The notes under the pieces were generated by a model that made no database searches, was not told the DNA's origin, and was given only the letters and a program-made list of their open reading frames with translations. From positions 5,408,724 through 5,472,723 of the forward strand of contig CM021320.1 in the NCBI GenBank assembly GCA_010645155.1: a DNA stretch of 64,000 nt, given 5' to 3'. The position numbers were made by a program, and so were the translations under genes. Of this stretch, positions 39,701 through 52,343 are shown one piece after another. The stretch's first letter is position 1; each line of letters starts with the position of its first letter. This DNA is from Tigriopus japonicus. Taxonomy: Eukaryota; Arthropoda; Copepoda; Harpacticoida; Harpacticidae.

Positions 39701-42700
39701 TATGAGGTAAGACACACCGCATTTTGAGGAGAATTCATGACTATTAATCGTTTCCACCGACGTGAGGTTCGTATATTGGTCCTCTCTAGAGAAAAGATTC
39801 TCTGGCAAAGTTTCGCTAAAATTAGAATGAAGATGTTTCTTCTGAATCGGGAGTGTTCGAAGGGTGACATCCAAGGGAGAACATGTTCAGAGGAAATCCC
39901 TGAAAAGCCTCGACAACGCAAGTGGTTCTTATGACTAGAATAAGTTATGTCCTCAAAGTGATTAGTCGGTTATCAGTACTCATAGAAAAACATACTTGCT
40001 AAAGAGAACTTTTCGTGAAAAAAATATGTAATCGTCCTATAATCTTGTTCGAAACTCTTGCAACTCGGAACAATGATGTTTCGTGGAAGCTGACTCGGTA
40101 TTACTCGCTAAACTTATCCAATCCTTTAGCTTACATTAAGGATGTGAGAAATGTAACCAGTTTAGCCTCTACAATCTGCGTCTAAATGGGATTTGTATTG
40201 ACACCCTTGGTTGATTTTGACTGGATTTTGCGTGCTTGTATGAGAAGGAAGGGAGGAAGAAGAACGAACGAACAAACGCATTCTCGGTGTAGTAGAAGAG
40301 ATCTCTTTGAATTGCCTTTTAGTGGCATTAGTGCTAATGTTCTATGGAAAGAAGAGTAGGTAAAGAGGAGTTGTGCCCGGTATTTCCACTACGTAACTAG
40401 GTTTCCTACGGTGATGGTGATGGTACGTATGAGAGCGGAGCCGACCGATATCTAACGCTGCAGAGATGATGACGAGTGCTGCCGGTGGCAATGATGATTT
40501 TGATCGACACACCTTTCACTGGAACCACTCATCCGTGGATTCCTGGCACTTTTCTATTGCTCCTCCTCCCTCCCCTTCCTCTTGTCACACACATACCCTA
40601 ATGACCTGATTTAAATTGGAATTTAAATTTAGGCTTGAATTTATTCAAAAGTGCCGCCGCCGCCGTCACCATGGCACCAAATAGACGAATGTCCGTGGGA
40701 TGGTCCACATATCAGCAGCGTGTCTCCTCTCCTTCTGTCTTTGCCCAACTACGTATACTTTCCCACTTTTTACGACACAGACTTTTCTAATGTCACCGTG
40801 ACATGATTAAACACTTTTTTACCCACTCATGACTAAAAGGAAGTTCCTGACTCGAGTTTTTGAGTGCGTTGTTGTATGTGTGTAGCAAAGGTGTTGATGG
40901 TGTGAGGACGGGTTGCTCCTGTTCTGCTCGGAGAGTAGCGTGGCCATATGCAGCTTGTGACCAAAATGCATGGAACGTAGATAGGGGCTCTTTGAAATGG
41001 CATTGAAGAGTGCTCATCAGGGTTGGTTTCATCCATCAGCGTATCTTGAAGGGATTTAGAAATTGCTTGTGAAAAGAAGATTCCCCAATTGTGTTAAAGG
41101 CATTTTTTTTGCGATTTGCACACCTGTAGTTATTCTCTTTTGTTCATTTTATTGCTTTCAAGCATAAGGTGAACTAGGAATGCAGATTCTTTAATGTAAA
41201 TTTATCTGTGGTGTTGAATTTGAAAGGAAGTATGTCAAACGAGCCAAAATTTGAGGGGACCAACCCTGAAGCAAAGCAAGTCGGATGTTGACGAGAAAAT
41301 GAAAGATATTCTTGAGGTGGGGGAAACAGAAAGACGGGAGACAACACCTTGTCGTCGAGTCAAGCAAATTAAAGCGTGAAGTCCCTTTTAACAGTCTCTA
41401 GTCACTCTTGCAGTGAGTAGGCGAAAGACAATGAAATGGTTAGTAGATCCAAGGTTCGACTACTTGTTGAAGTCCACAATTCGGTCGGCAGTTAGACAGA
41501 CAGATATCACAAGAAAAGGACCTGCGGGATGATTCCGGAAACGAGGCTCGATTTCGCCAAAGCCTTCTCGCTACACCGTACTCGATTGCATTTGACAGTA
41601 CCAATACCGGGCAGTATGATCGCATCTGGATAAGAAAGCTCTCATGGAGGATGTTAGGACTACTTTCATCCATCCAAAAACCATGGAGAGGAACTGTGGA
41701 GTACCATCAACAGGCTTATTTCATGTTTTGGGGTTGGGTAATAATCTCTTGTTCAATATCCGGTCCAAAGAGGAAGCGGCATCCTGTAGCATCGGAGAGC
41801 AGAACTCGTAGTCTAGTACCACTCTACATTATGTGAAAAATCCACTCCCAAATCTCATCGCTCTGTCAGTGCCTGAGTAGGCAAGCTTTATTTCTGTTTA
41901 ATGACGTGAATAGTGCGCTCGAATAATTGTACGAGGAACGAACGAACGAATCTGGGAGCGATAGGGAGTGTAAGGTGGGCTGAAACTTTTTTCCAGTCAA
42001 TCTCTGATAATTTAGGTGAGGGCAACACCCCCTTTTGTCTAACTTCTGTATCAGAGGAAATTGATGCTGAAAGCGACAAGTCGATTTGATGCAAACTCTC
42101 ATGTCATTTCCATATTTTCTTTTCAGGGCTATGAGGGGTCGTTGCTCAAAGTTACTAGCAAAAATGGCAAAACGTCGTCGGTGAGTTTGTTTACCTTCTA
42201 TTTTTCGTCTGTATGCTCAAGGGTATATTCCATAAAGAGGTAAACCTTTGGGCGGGGTAGCTTGCCACCACCACCACCACTTCTAGCCCACCCGCCCAAT
42301 AGGGCCTTGGGAGGCAAAAAGAATATCAATTTATTTGATTAGGGTACTAATGCTAGTTGGCTCTTGACAAGAAAGCTAGCTTCCTGAAAAGTGATAGTCA
42401 GGTTTGGCCTTTTCATTCGGGGCAAATTGGCGCCAAACCACCCTCAAACGTTACTTTCTCGCTGCAATGCAGAAACCGAGTCCATGACGGACTGAAAGGC
42501 TGAAAACCCCCACTTCTTGTTTGTGTTTGTGGAAGCTTTCAAATCCGCATTTTCCCGACGGGAATCAACAAACTCACCCACTGTAGTAGTAATTCTAAGC
42601 GAAGGCTATCAAGACGTAGACTCAAGGTTGGCGGTTCATCAACAAAGTGGCCAGCACATTGAAAATCCCAAAATACGAGAAACTGTTCTATTCATATCCT

Positions 42701-45700
42701 GCCTCTCGATTGTAATCAAAGTTTTTGAAAGCACTCCTGGTTTTGAAAAAAAATGACAAGACGAGTTTGACAGTGATTGGGATTGATCAATTAGGATCTG
42801 ATTACTAACGAGCCTATTCCCATCTTTCAGCCGGTGGGATTTGTGACTTTTAACACACGAGCCGGGGCCGAGGCTGCCAAGCAAGATCTTCAGGTAAGTG
42901 CTTGAATAGACGAAGTTGATTTAAAACTACAGGGGCTTCTTTCCCAATTCCCTCACTCTAAACAAAATGGTTAGTTGTTAGTCCCTTTGCAATCTATCTG
43001 CCAGGCTTCCCATTCCCGTCAACAGCCGTAGACACCGCTACCTAAAACACTTCAAACACATCAATATAACCTTTTTCCTTTGCTACTCGAGTTGCCAAAA
43101 CCTTTTCTTTTGAAAAAAAACCTCATTCCCGCTTGGTTGGTCACGAGTCAAAAGATTTTAATGACTGTTGGCTGCCTCTGTGTTTCGATCTCAATCCTTC
43201 AAGTGTTACACACTCTGTCTGCCGAGACCGGCTTTGATTCAATCACAGGTGTACTCACACATTTAGGTATAGCCACGGTTGTTTTCAAACCACTTCAAGT
43301 GTGCAGCAGAGCTTAGAGATGGCACAACCTTTAAACTGGATGGATCTTGTACTGGTAGCTGCTCAGCATTCATGGTTGATTCACCGCTTCCAATAATGAC
43401 AAAGAAATGCCCCATCAATTTTCTCGAAACACGGTAGTTAGTTGTGTGACAAGATAATGCGCCGAGAACCAGTCATCACCCTGTTTCCACTTGTCTTGTT
43501 GAGAGAAAACAAATATACATGGTGTAGTATGTACTACGCTAATTCATGGCAACTCCCCAATCCGTGGAAACGCGACTCACCCTCCTTCTACCAAGAAAAG
43601 TAGATTATATCTTTGAATGTACTCGTATGTTCATGGTAAAAGCCTCCTTCATAAACAAGTTGAGTCTCCTTCTCTCATGCCTAGCAGAGAACTGTAACTT
43701 ACTGTGAATGATTATTGATTCATATTGTTCGACCCTTAATTGGCAGGAGGTTTTGACTGAGGGGTCACGGAGGAGGACTCAAGAATTCTAGGACGACTGT
43801 TCCACTACTCAGTCCATCGAGCCTCCTTCGAGGCTTGCTGGAGAAAGCCAAATACGTGGGTCGTCGTTGGTCCCCTTTCTCTTAGTAGTGTACCTAGCTC
43901 GCTCTATATGTAGTTCTGGTTCTGGTTCTTCTCAGCACTCGGCACGTCGAAGGCGAGATAAATATTTAACGAATTCCATGACTACATTTCCGAGAAAGAC
44001 GCCTCCCGGAGTCGGTGGACGTACGAATGTGTACAGTATTTGGTTTTCATAAAGGGAAAGGCAGGAGGCGAGCTTCAGCTGAATGAACTGTTTCATTGGT
44101 TTGTTGTTCAACATGGATCAAGTGGATTAGCAAGGGTGACTGGTCATTAAATCCACATTCCCCATCTGGTTCAAATGCAAGTTCATTCTCAAAGCCCTGA
44201 TATTTATGTAAAACGAGAAAGAGAGTCAGAGAGAGTTGTGCAGAATTGGCAAGTCAGGGCGTGTTGTGAAATTGGATCAGGAGCTTGACGATGATGATCG
44301 TCATGAGTCAGATGATCAACTCATGCTCAGTGATTTTGAGAAATCCTTGAAACTGATTGAGGAATGCTTTAGTTTGCACAACACTACCATTCCGCGATGA
44401 TGCCATTTGAAGGCAGTGGCGGTGGTGACATTCAACAGTTTGTTTCACACTCGCTAGCTAACCATGTCACTGAATGGAGCTTGCATCGAGTCCGAAGGTA
44501 GTTAAATGTTGAGACCATGAACCTTGAATGGAGATGGACAAAGAGAGATGATGTGCTTGGTCGAAACAAACACTAGTGAGATTCCAACGATTACTGCAAG
44601 TCAAGTCTTCCATTGGATGAACAAGAGAACTTAATCTCAACATTTTCCGCAGAACGAAAATACTATATTCATCCACTCTTTAAGATTGAAGAGAGGAAGA
44701 AGTTCCATTTCCAGTTTGTGGTTTTAAGGCCCCAAGGTAGGGGAAATTTCGGGTTTCATTGAGATTCATTCAGGAGCCTCGGGATCGAGCTTATGTCTCA
44801 TAAATAGGGATAATTTGGAAAAAAACTTGTTTGAAAAAGGGAACTCATATCTTGTCGAACTGGAAATCAGGTCAATTTTGAGGACACTGTTCACTAAGAA
44901 ATAAATTGAGTGACCAAACTTAATACATGAAATCCCAATGAGCAGAGTAAAAGAGAAAAAGAAAAAGTTACCCTCCCATGGAAATTGGAAAAGGGACCCG
45001 GTTCCTGGTTCTTCCGTTTGTTGGACATTCAGCACGAAATGCCTTGGAAAGTGTCCACTGAAAAGCTGAGGTTGCATGCCAATGCACCCTCTGAAGTACA
45101 GTAGTTCGTCCAAGAAAAACACAATTTGTTTCATCATGGGGAATCATTGGAGTACGGTGCATTAGACATTGATCCACTCTAGTTGTCATGAGAACCTTGG
45201 TTTTGATTGATTGAGATCCCCTGATGGGTCCATCCACGCCGGATAAGCTCGATCTGATCGTAATCATAACAAGTGCTTTTGGAACAAGGACGATTGTTTA
45301 ATTGTCGGGTCTTTGTCTTGTTTTGCTGAATGCATTTTTTCCTGGAAAAGTCGACCGATAGCTTTAGGGACTTTGTAACAAATTGGGATGAGAAAAGGCC
45401 AATCGAAATTGGAAGAGTTTAGCACAAGAACTTCAAATTGAATAGAGTGTGACTTTTTTCCTCACAATTTGACTGGGAGGACATTGCAGAGTGCTTAGGT
45501 TTCTTTTCCATTCATGTCAGAAGATGGCGGGATGATAGGTAATCCAGATCAAAATTCAATATGTCTGGCATGTCAAACTTGCAGTCATCCCATCCATCTC
45601 AGGACTCTCTCAGGAGATCTCTAAGAGAGTGGAACACGTGCCTTTCAAGAGTGGAAACGATTTTCAATTTGCACGACTCATCAAAATTCTTCTTTCAGAA

Positions 45701-47613
45701 GAACAAGAGAGAAAAAAAGTTGACTTCACATGGCTTCTGTGCACCTTTCTCCCAGCTACACCCTTTCAAAACATTCTCTCAGATTCAAATGTTTAACACT
45801 GTTTTGAGCCATCTAATCTTGGCTTGACTCATGCGACGTTTCAAATGGTTCCTCGCTAAAAGTTTAAGTTTTTTGCCAAGGACACCAGGAAACAATGGAA
45901 TGTGGCTGGTTTATGACACCGAGTTAGGATCGAGAGTCAGGTAGTTTGAAGGATCTAGGGGCTTTCGGAGAAGAACTTACCTTTACCTTTCTAGTTCCTG
46001 GCCTGAACACGAAGGAGCATGATTATTGGAAAACTGTCCGATCATCTTGTCACGCAATCGCACCGTGTTCCTTGGAACATTCTGGGGAAAAAGTTGGAAA
46101 TGTCACTATCTTTAAAGGGGACAGTAGGCAAGAGCGCCGAGCGAATAATATTTTTTCCACAATAGAAACCGATTAGCCTATCGAAGCACACTCTGACTTG
46201 TTTTTAGTCGTGGTTGCTGGTGATGGAAATCTGAATAATGAATGAAACTAGCCCAGATAACTGGATAGCTTCCTTGAAGAACTTTGTGCAGATTTCCTAC
46301 CATCTACTACTACATGGTCGGTAATCTAAAGTATTAATGGATTGGCCTTTCGCTTCCAAATTTAAAGGTCTTTTCGGCAAGCTCCATGAGAGAGAGATTC
46401 GTGATATGTGCGTCTGTTTTTTTACTTGCTGTTCCAATTTCCGTGAGCCACTACTTCACGTTCATAACATTTTGATGAGTCTAATTTCGTGGTAAATGTC
46501 AATCAAACTCGACTTTTTAACCGCAGTTGATGAAAGCCACGGTTTGAATAATTCAACAGATCCTCAGGCTTCCAACTTCTCCAAAATCAGCCTGTATCTC
46601 TCACTGCTTTAAAGACTTAATATATATTTCATGGTATTCAATAATTTTGGGAGTTTCATTGCTACTCACACCACTCTTTAAGAGTTCTTCCCCTTCCCAC
46701 CGTCACCACCCTGTCTAAACTTGTATACGAATTAACAACCAACCCTCTCACCCACCTCCCCAGAACGTTCCAATTTGGACCTGGTTTCTCATTGCTTGTC
46801 ATATTGCACCCTTTACTGACCTTTCCTTTGAAACAAGGCCAAGTCCGGGCTCAAAGCCTCCCCAAGTCTGAACGACGTGGTCTCACCGTGATTTCCGATT
46901 TGCAATCCCCTCACGCTCTACACTGATCTCTTACAGCAAGGAGTCCGTTTTGACCCCGATTTGCCACAGACGATCCGCCTTGAGTTTGCCAAAAGCAACA
47001 CCAAGGTTAGCAAACCCAAGCAAGTGTCACCAGCTGCCGCAGCCGCGGCTGCTGCGGCTGCAGCGGCCGCGGCCGCCGCCGTGACCTCACAACCACAACT
47101 AGTGCACCCTCTCACTGGACGTAAGTAATTTTGATGCTGAGAAGACTCACTAGTTTTTGTATGCACCTCAAACTTTGCACCCTTTACCTGGCACTTCTTG
47201 AAACTAATCGACCCTCAACAGCCGAAAGAGACGCAAACACGGCATTGACCTTTGATAGTAGCCAAAGAGAGCCGTGGCCAGGTTGATTTAACGCGATACT
47301 TGTACTTGTGTAAAAAAAACTATCTCGTTGCTGAATCAAAACGAACACGACGAGGTTCATAAAAGAAGCAACATCAATTGAATTCAAGCATTCTAATACA
47401 ATGCAACACCTCGAACTAAACCATGCCCCACTTTCGTTTACAGAAGCGTTGAGCCCAGCTTTTATCCATAGTGCCGCGGAATTATGGCACCATCACCCGT
47501 TTTCGGCATATGCCGCCAGTGGCGCTGCTGAGCAACAGCTGCAGCTACAGCAACAAGCTTTGCTACATCACCCCGCTTTGCAGAGTCAACTACCGGTCAG
47601 GTCGTTCCTATGA
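33709..47613 (+). CDS. cpo: Couch potato (RBPMS-family RNA-binding protein)
   Basis: Nuclear RNA-binding protein of the RBPMS/couch potato family, with neuronal and developmental roles; in Drosophila cpo is linked to diapause variation (established). Six coding exons with clean GT/AG sites: 33709-33774, 39629-39706, 42127-42180, 42831-42893, 46937-47120 and 47444-47613, giving 204 residues. The start is the ATG at 33709 (context CAACATGGAA). A short acidic leader ends PGEEE and is followed by one RRM (about residues 23-112) with LFVSGL (RNP2) and PVGFVTF (RNP1). The RRM sequence, including [20 protein letters not shown], is nearly identical to insect cpo. A 16-alanine run follows, then HPLTG and the cpo-type tail with [11 protein letters not shown] and LPVRSFL. 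Introns are 5854, 2420, 650, 4043 and 323 bases. Other promoters and isoforms may lie outside. Confidence 0.95.
33775..39628 (+). other. cpo intron 1 (5.9 kb)
   Basis: Begins GTAAGC and ends TTTCAG. It contains CCAA repeats at its start, a GAGT/GACT repeat near 36698-36740, and several open frames (34402-34683, 36007-36318, 37389-37769) with no recognised domain. No nested gene can be supported. Confidence 0.75.
39707..42126 (+). other. cpo intron 2 (2.4 kb)
   Basis: Splits the RRM coding region after residue Glu of RAYE. It begins GTAAGA and ends TTTCAG. I see a GCCGCC run near 40650-40665 and no exon or element. Confidence 0.8.
42181..42830 (+). other. cpo intron 3 (650 bp)
   Basis: Begins GTGAGT and ends TCTTTCAG. 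It contains a short CCA repeat near 42268-42282. Nothing else was recognised. Confidence 0.8.
42894..46936 (+). other. cpo intron 4 (4.0 kb)
   Basis: Begins GTAAGT and ends TTACAG, followed by CAAGGAGTC. Frames inside it show no domain. No repeat element with recognisable ends was found. Confidence 0.8.
47031..47085 (+). repeat. GCN tract encoding 16 alanines in cpo
   Basis: A run of mixed GCT/GCC/GCA/GCG codons gives 16 consecutive alanines just after the RRM. Codon mixing argues for selection on the peptide or an old expansion rather than a fresh slippage event. Confidence 0.85.
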
Positions 47614-50260
47614 GGGATGGCCTCTTTTCCTGGAGTCCAATCAGAGGTCACCCCAACCACACGAACAACATCCTTCAATCCAAACTGGGCCTTTATCTAT
47701 CAAGGTGAGCACGGAACGGAGATTCAAACCTGGTCAGGCATTCAGGATTAAGGGTTTCTTATTTCAGATCAAGCACAGAGACATGGGAATAATCACGAAT
47801 AACGTGAAATTGCGACCAACACCGTTGCAAAGTGAACATCCAGAATGTACCCAAGAAAAGACCTCGGAAGAATTTGACGAATCTAAACCCAACCAAAGCA
47901 TTAGAACAGTGGTAGCAGAAGCGAAAAAAAGAAAAGAAAAAAGAAAAGCAAACGTCCATTTGAATTGAAGCAAGCGGTTCTTTTTGTGAGAGTCACCAAC
48001 CAGTCTCTTCATATGCCCCCTTTCTAGCATGCGATAGTGCAATATCAATCCATTCCTCTCCCCTCCCCCTTCCCATTTATTCCCAAATTCAAACCTTTTC
48101 AAGCCATTCAGTCCCTCAAACTAAAAAAAGATGTACAAGTCAATGGAATGCAATAAGATTTGCAACATTTGTGTAATATAGCAATGTGTTAATTGATTCC
48201 GAGAGAACAGAAACAAATGCTGAGAAACCAAAGAACATTTTTACGGTTGCCAGAATCATCCTTTGCGAATGTGTGTGCAACGGCAATCTCTACTTACTAT
48301 CTTTTCATTTCAGTTCAGACTTTTTTTGCCCCTGATTGAAATCGCCATCCTTATTTCATCCTTACATTTCCTTGTAGATCCCCCTTGTTCTCGTAGTAAC
48401 TCGTTATCTCGACCCGCAGCGCCTCCTTGCGGACAGACCTTCTGAAGCAAGAAGATCAGCGCTATCTCTCTTTTCTCTCTCGGGTTATCCTCTATCCTGC
48501 TCTCCCTCTCCATAACCCCTATTTGTACTGTTTTCAAATTTAGCTCTGGTTGCGTTATATGTGATATTTTAACTCTGTTTTGAGACGAAGAAGAAAAGTT
48601 TTGCTTGCCTCCCGCCCCATTTGGTCCACTTGAAATCGATTGTTGTTGTTCTTCTCCAAATTATGTCCACTCTCCGGTACTGGAATTCTCTTGGGAATCC
48701 TAGTATCACCCCCCTGATGCAGCCACTCTTTTTCTCTTACGACTATTATTATGAACTTGTTGCCTTCTTGTGACTCACTCAACAATCCGGATTTCAGGAG
48801 TCATCATCGTCATATCAGTCAAACAACACAGACACAAGACACGATATCATGCATGATACCAATCGAATTTGTGATAATCCAATCCTGCTTTTTCAAAGAG
48901 CCTCGAAAACCTTATCGAAGACGACGAAGTCAAAACCATCATCATTCAGAGTTTCATCATTCTCATTGATCGGAAAAACAGCAACGTTTTTCATCAAAGA
49001 GTCAGTCCTCCGAAATAAAAATGAACACGAATCAAGGAATTCCGTCCAAACAAGTAGAGCATGTATCATCATCGATCGAGGTCTTACTTAAAACAAACAA
49101 ACAAATAGCATCACCAACAACGACCCCACGACAGAAACAACCAATCTGTTATTTATTATTATTACAACAACAACAGCAACCAGCCCTGTTCCTCTTGAAC
49201 TTCTGTAGTAGTAAACATAATCATCCTCATCATCATCACCACCATCACCATCACTATCATCTCTCGTATCTATTCTAAAATAACAAACCATTATGATTCC
49301 ATACTGATAGTCAATTCAGAATATTTGCTTCTTGAGCATTTTACTTTTGTTCCATAATTCTACGCTTCTTCTTATTTGAATGATTTCCCCACCTGATGGA
49401 GGCCTGGTCAGCAAACTGGTCATTAAAACATCCCAAGCACCATCATTGAACATTTTTGTCAGTCTTCTGTTTTTTTTGTTGTTAACTCCCCTCTCGTTTT
49501 TCTTTCAATTTTTGTATGGGGAGGAAATCTGTGACCCACCCAACCCTGTAATTCACGCGGTGAACAGAAAAAAACCTCATCCTTCTTTGCATTTGTTGCG
49601 CCGGTCATTTGCAATTGTTAATCATCATCATTATTGTCTTCTTCACCATGGTAATGATTATCATTATTATGAGTAGTATTGTTTGAGCATTCTTGCATCT
49701 TCTTGCGACTAGATTCCAAGTGGACGGGAACGCCCTTCGAAACCAAATTTCAGGCTGGACACGTTTTGCAAAATTGCGTTTGGAGCTTGATTTGCCTTCC
49801 GTTTACTCTTTTAACTTCTTGGCCCTGTCATATCTTGTGTGAGCTAGTCAATTTTGCGTCCCCATCACTATTATTTTGTCTTGCCTGCCCCGAAAAATGC
49901 TTTTAACTATTTTGGTAGGAGCAAAAAAAGGGCTACAACGACGAAATTTGAATCTTCCTCTACGTTTGTTCAGTCCCCACCCAAGTTAATTATCTGGTGT
50001 AGTTATTGATTCAGTTTTATGCAGCATTTCTTAATATTGACCAACTGAGTTGTCGTTTTGATTCATTCCCATGATGTTCTATGATTAAGGTAAAATATGA
50101 TATGAAGACATGAAATATATTAATATCATGTAGAGGGTCCAACATGGAGAATTCAATTGTTATTTCGTTTTTAAAAAGCTTTCAGTCAACCACCTTTTCT
50201 ATCTACCTAAACAATATCTTTTTATGCCCATAATGATAGTCTTGGAGTTAATATCATTTG
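47614..50260 (+). other. Probable cpo 3' untranslated region and downstream flank
   Basis: Follows the cpo stop without recognisable coding sequence. It is rich in short CAT, ATT and CAA repeats (notably CAT/CAC at 49219-49260), and an AATAAA occurs at 49014-49019. The extent of the transcript cannot be fixed from sequence. Confidence 0.4.
49014..49019 (+). terminator. Candidate poly(A) signal downstream of cpo
   Basis: AATAAA about 1.4 kb past the cpo stop codon. Usage is not established, and other less canonical signals could be used. Confidence 0.2.
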
Positions 50261-50490
50261 AAGGCTGACCAAGTCTAGCTCTTCAGAGCTAACTTTTAGA
50301 GCCAGACTTAAGCAAGAAAGACAAGATCATTAGTTTTCCTTGATCTTAGAAACCATGCGCGAAATTGGCAAAACTAAGTATAGTTTGCTTTAAGCACATC
50401 CTCAATGACAGTTTGGCTCTCTTAGCTCCTAAATTGGTCCTCAAAATTAGCTGTTTGAGCTATTTGAATTTTCAAGAATTGGTCAGGCTG
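50261..50490 (-). mobile_element. Small hAT-like element with perfect 8-base target duplication
   Basis: A 230-base element is flanked by ATCATTTG on both sides (50253-50260 and 50491-50498). Its ends are inverted repeats of the form AAGGCTGACCAA on the left and CAGCCTGACCAA on the reverse of the right end. It has no coding capacity. A partial copy in opposite orientation lies at 57915-58053. Terminal CAG and 8-base duplications are typical of the hAT superfamily. Confidence 0.65.
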
Positions 50491-51905
50491 ATCATTTGGG
50501 TTAAAAAACTGCCTGAATAATTTTCCATTAATTTTGATGACAAGGTGGGTAGATGTAAGTCTGTTGGTGGTAGATTGTTACGAGTTCTAAAAATTTCATT
50601 AATGGCTCAAATGCACGTTTTAGAGTCTTGTTATTCAATCAAAAGTGTTTGTTCAATTCGTTCGATTCGAAACTCTTTCCTTCGAAATTTGCTGAAACAC
50701 ACCACTCCATAACAAAATGGTAAAAAGTTCAAGTAAAATATATGTTAACAGTGTCGTAAGAAATACTTTATAAGCGAATGCTTTTGTCAGTAATTTCGTT
50801 CCTCTTTTCACAGTAATTGCCTCTAAATCTCGTAAACCTATTTGAAAAGAGGAAAGGTTGATAAGTTTCCATTTTGAACGTTGCGTTATCACAAAATTGT
50901 TCCTGGTTTAAGGCATGATCTTGCCTTACAAATTGCATTAAAAATCTTGACTCACAAATTTAGGGGGGGGGGACGACTTTTTATTGGGCCATTCTAGTTC
51001 TATAATATTCTATGGTTTTATCCTAAAGATGATAATCAAGAAAACTTTATCAAGTGACTCGCTTATTGGGTCTTGTTAATAAAGTATATGATGGGAGAAA
51101 AGTACTACATATGATCGAGATCCCTTGGTCACCCCTTAAAACGAATGTGTTGTTCTCATTGGGATGAATGGTGGTCCCAAATTGGAAAATAAGTGTTATT
51201 TTAAGAACTAAGCTCAAGAAGGGATAAGTTTTTAAAGCAAACTAACGTCAAAGAAACCTTCGAAAACTTGTTCAGATTGATGTAGTTTGCAAAAGAAAAC
51301 AAGCCCATTTTTTCCGACCGCCTCAAACAAAGAGAGCAATGTAGTTTTGATCGAAATCACCAAGATCAAACAATTCTGCCCCAATAAAATGACGGTTTAA
51401 ATAAGCCTTTGGCCGGTCAAAATCACCAAATGTTGTCTCTGCCTTTTTGACATACTTTGCAGAAACTGGTTTTACTCATTTTGATCTCAATTAAAACTTC
51501 TCTGGCCTTTTAAAGACATATTTCCGTTCTTTTACTCATTGTCAAGTATCAAAATAAAAGTCAAGTATCTTTTTTTTCAACTCTTTTTCCTCCGCATTGT
51601 CAATTAAAACAACTTTGCTTTCACGATACAATCTAACGTGTAAAAGTATCACTTAAAAAAAAAGAAAGCTGCATTACAATAACCCGAATAATCGACCGAA
51701 TGGTTTATACCGAAACAGGGGGAAAGCCGGCTAAATCAAAAGTGTGATCTCCATCGCACATTCTTTACACATTAATAATCTTTATTGTGAGATATTTCTC
51801 ATTGAATACATTTATCCAATACATTTATACACACACACGCAATGTCTTTTTTATGGTATTAGGAGGGGCCCATTCTGGGTTAGGGTCAGACGTAATTAGA
51901 GTCGT

Positions 51906-52343
51906 TCAAAGTGTCGATTTTAATTCCTTGCTTGATACAATTATTTTCGCCCAAAACGAGTCTTCACGCTCAAAGTAGAGCCCTAAAATAGGATGAGTCT
52001 GATCATCAGATTGATTGGTCCCTATCTCATTGTCTCCATAGAGTTTGAGAAGCAAGAGGAAAACCAAAAGGAAAAATGAAATGGAAAATGCACATGGTAC
52101 AACCAATGCAACTTCCAATATGACTTGAACGAGCTCTGTCGTCATGCTGACCAACATGCTCAGAAAGTGTGTCACGAGATCTGCTCCAATCACTCTATCT
52201 ATCGTTATTTCTGTCCAATGCATCTTTACCAAATTATCACACCTCCAAGTTATGTTTCCTTTCTGAAATTGAACATGCAATTTTCTGTGGTTGATTGTCC
52301 GTTTTTTACTATCACTACAAAGCATCCGATTCCTTGTGAACAA
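51906..52343 (-). CDS. Possible small membrane protein or exon, unrecognised
   Basis: The minus frame stays open for 145 codons. Its central part has a long hydrophobic helix (about VILEVALVVPCAFSISFFLL onward) followed by a charged tail. A possible acceptor (CAATTTCAG) lies upstream within the frame near 52266, so the true coding part may start there or at a later ATG. No family is recognised and the AT-rich context makes chance possible. Confidence 0.2.
   Translation of the reverse strand: MFTRNRMLCSDSKKRTINHRKLHVQFQKGNITWRCDNLVKMHWTEITIDRVIGADLVTHFLSMLVSMTTELVQVILEVALVVPCAFSISFFLLVFLLLLKLYGDNEIGTNQSDDQTHPILGLYFEREDSFWAKIIVSSKELKSTL

Noticed and set aside
47471..47968. 165-codon plus-strand frame overlapping the last cpo exon
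   Set aside because: It is an out-of-frame shadow of the cpo tail continuing into the 3' untranslated region.
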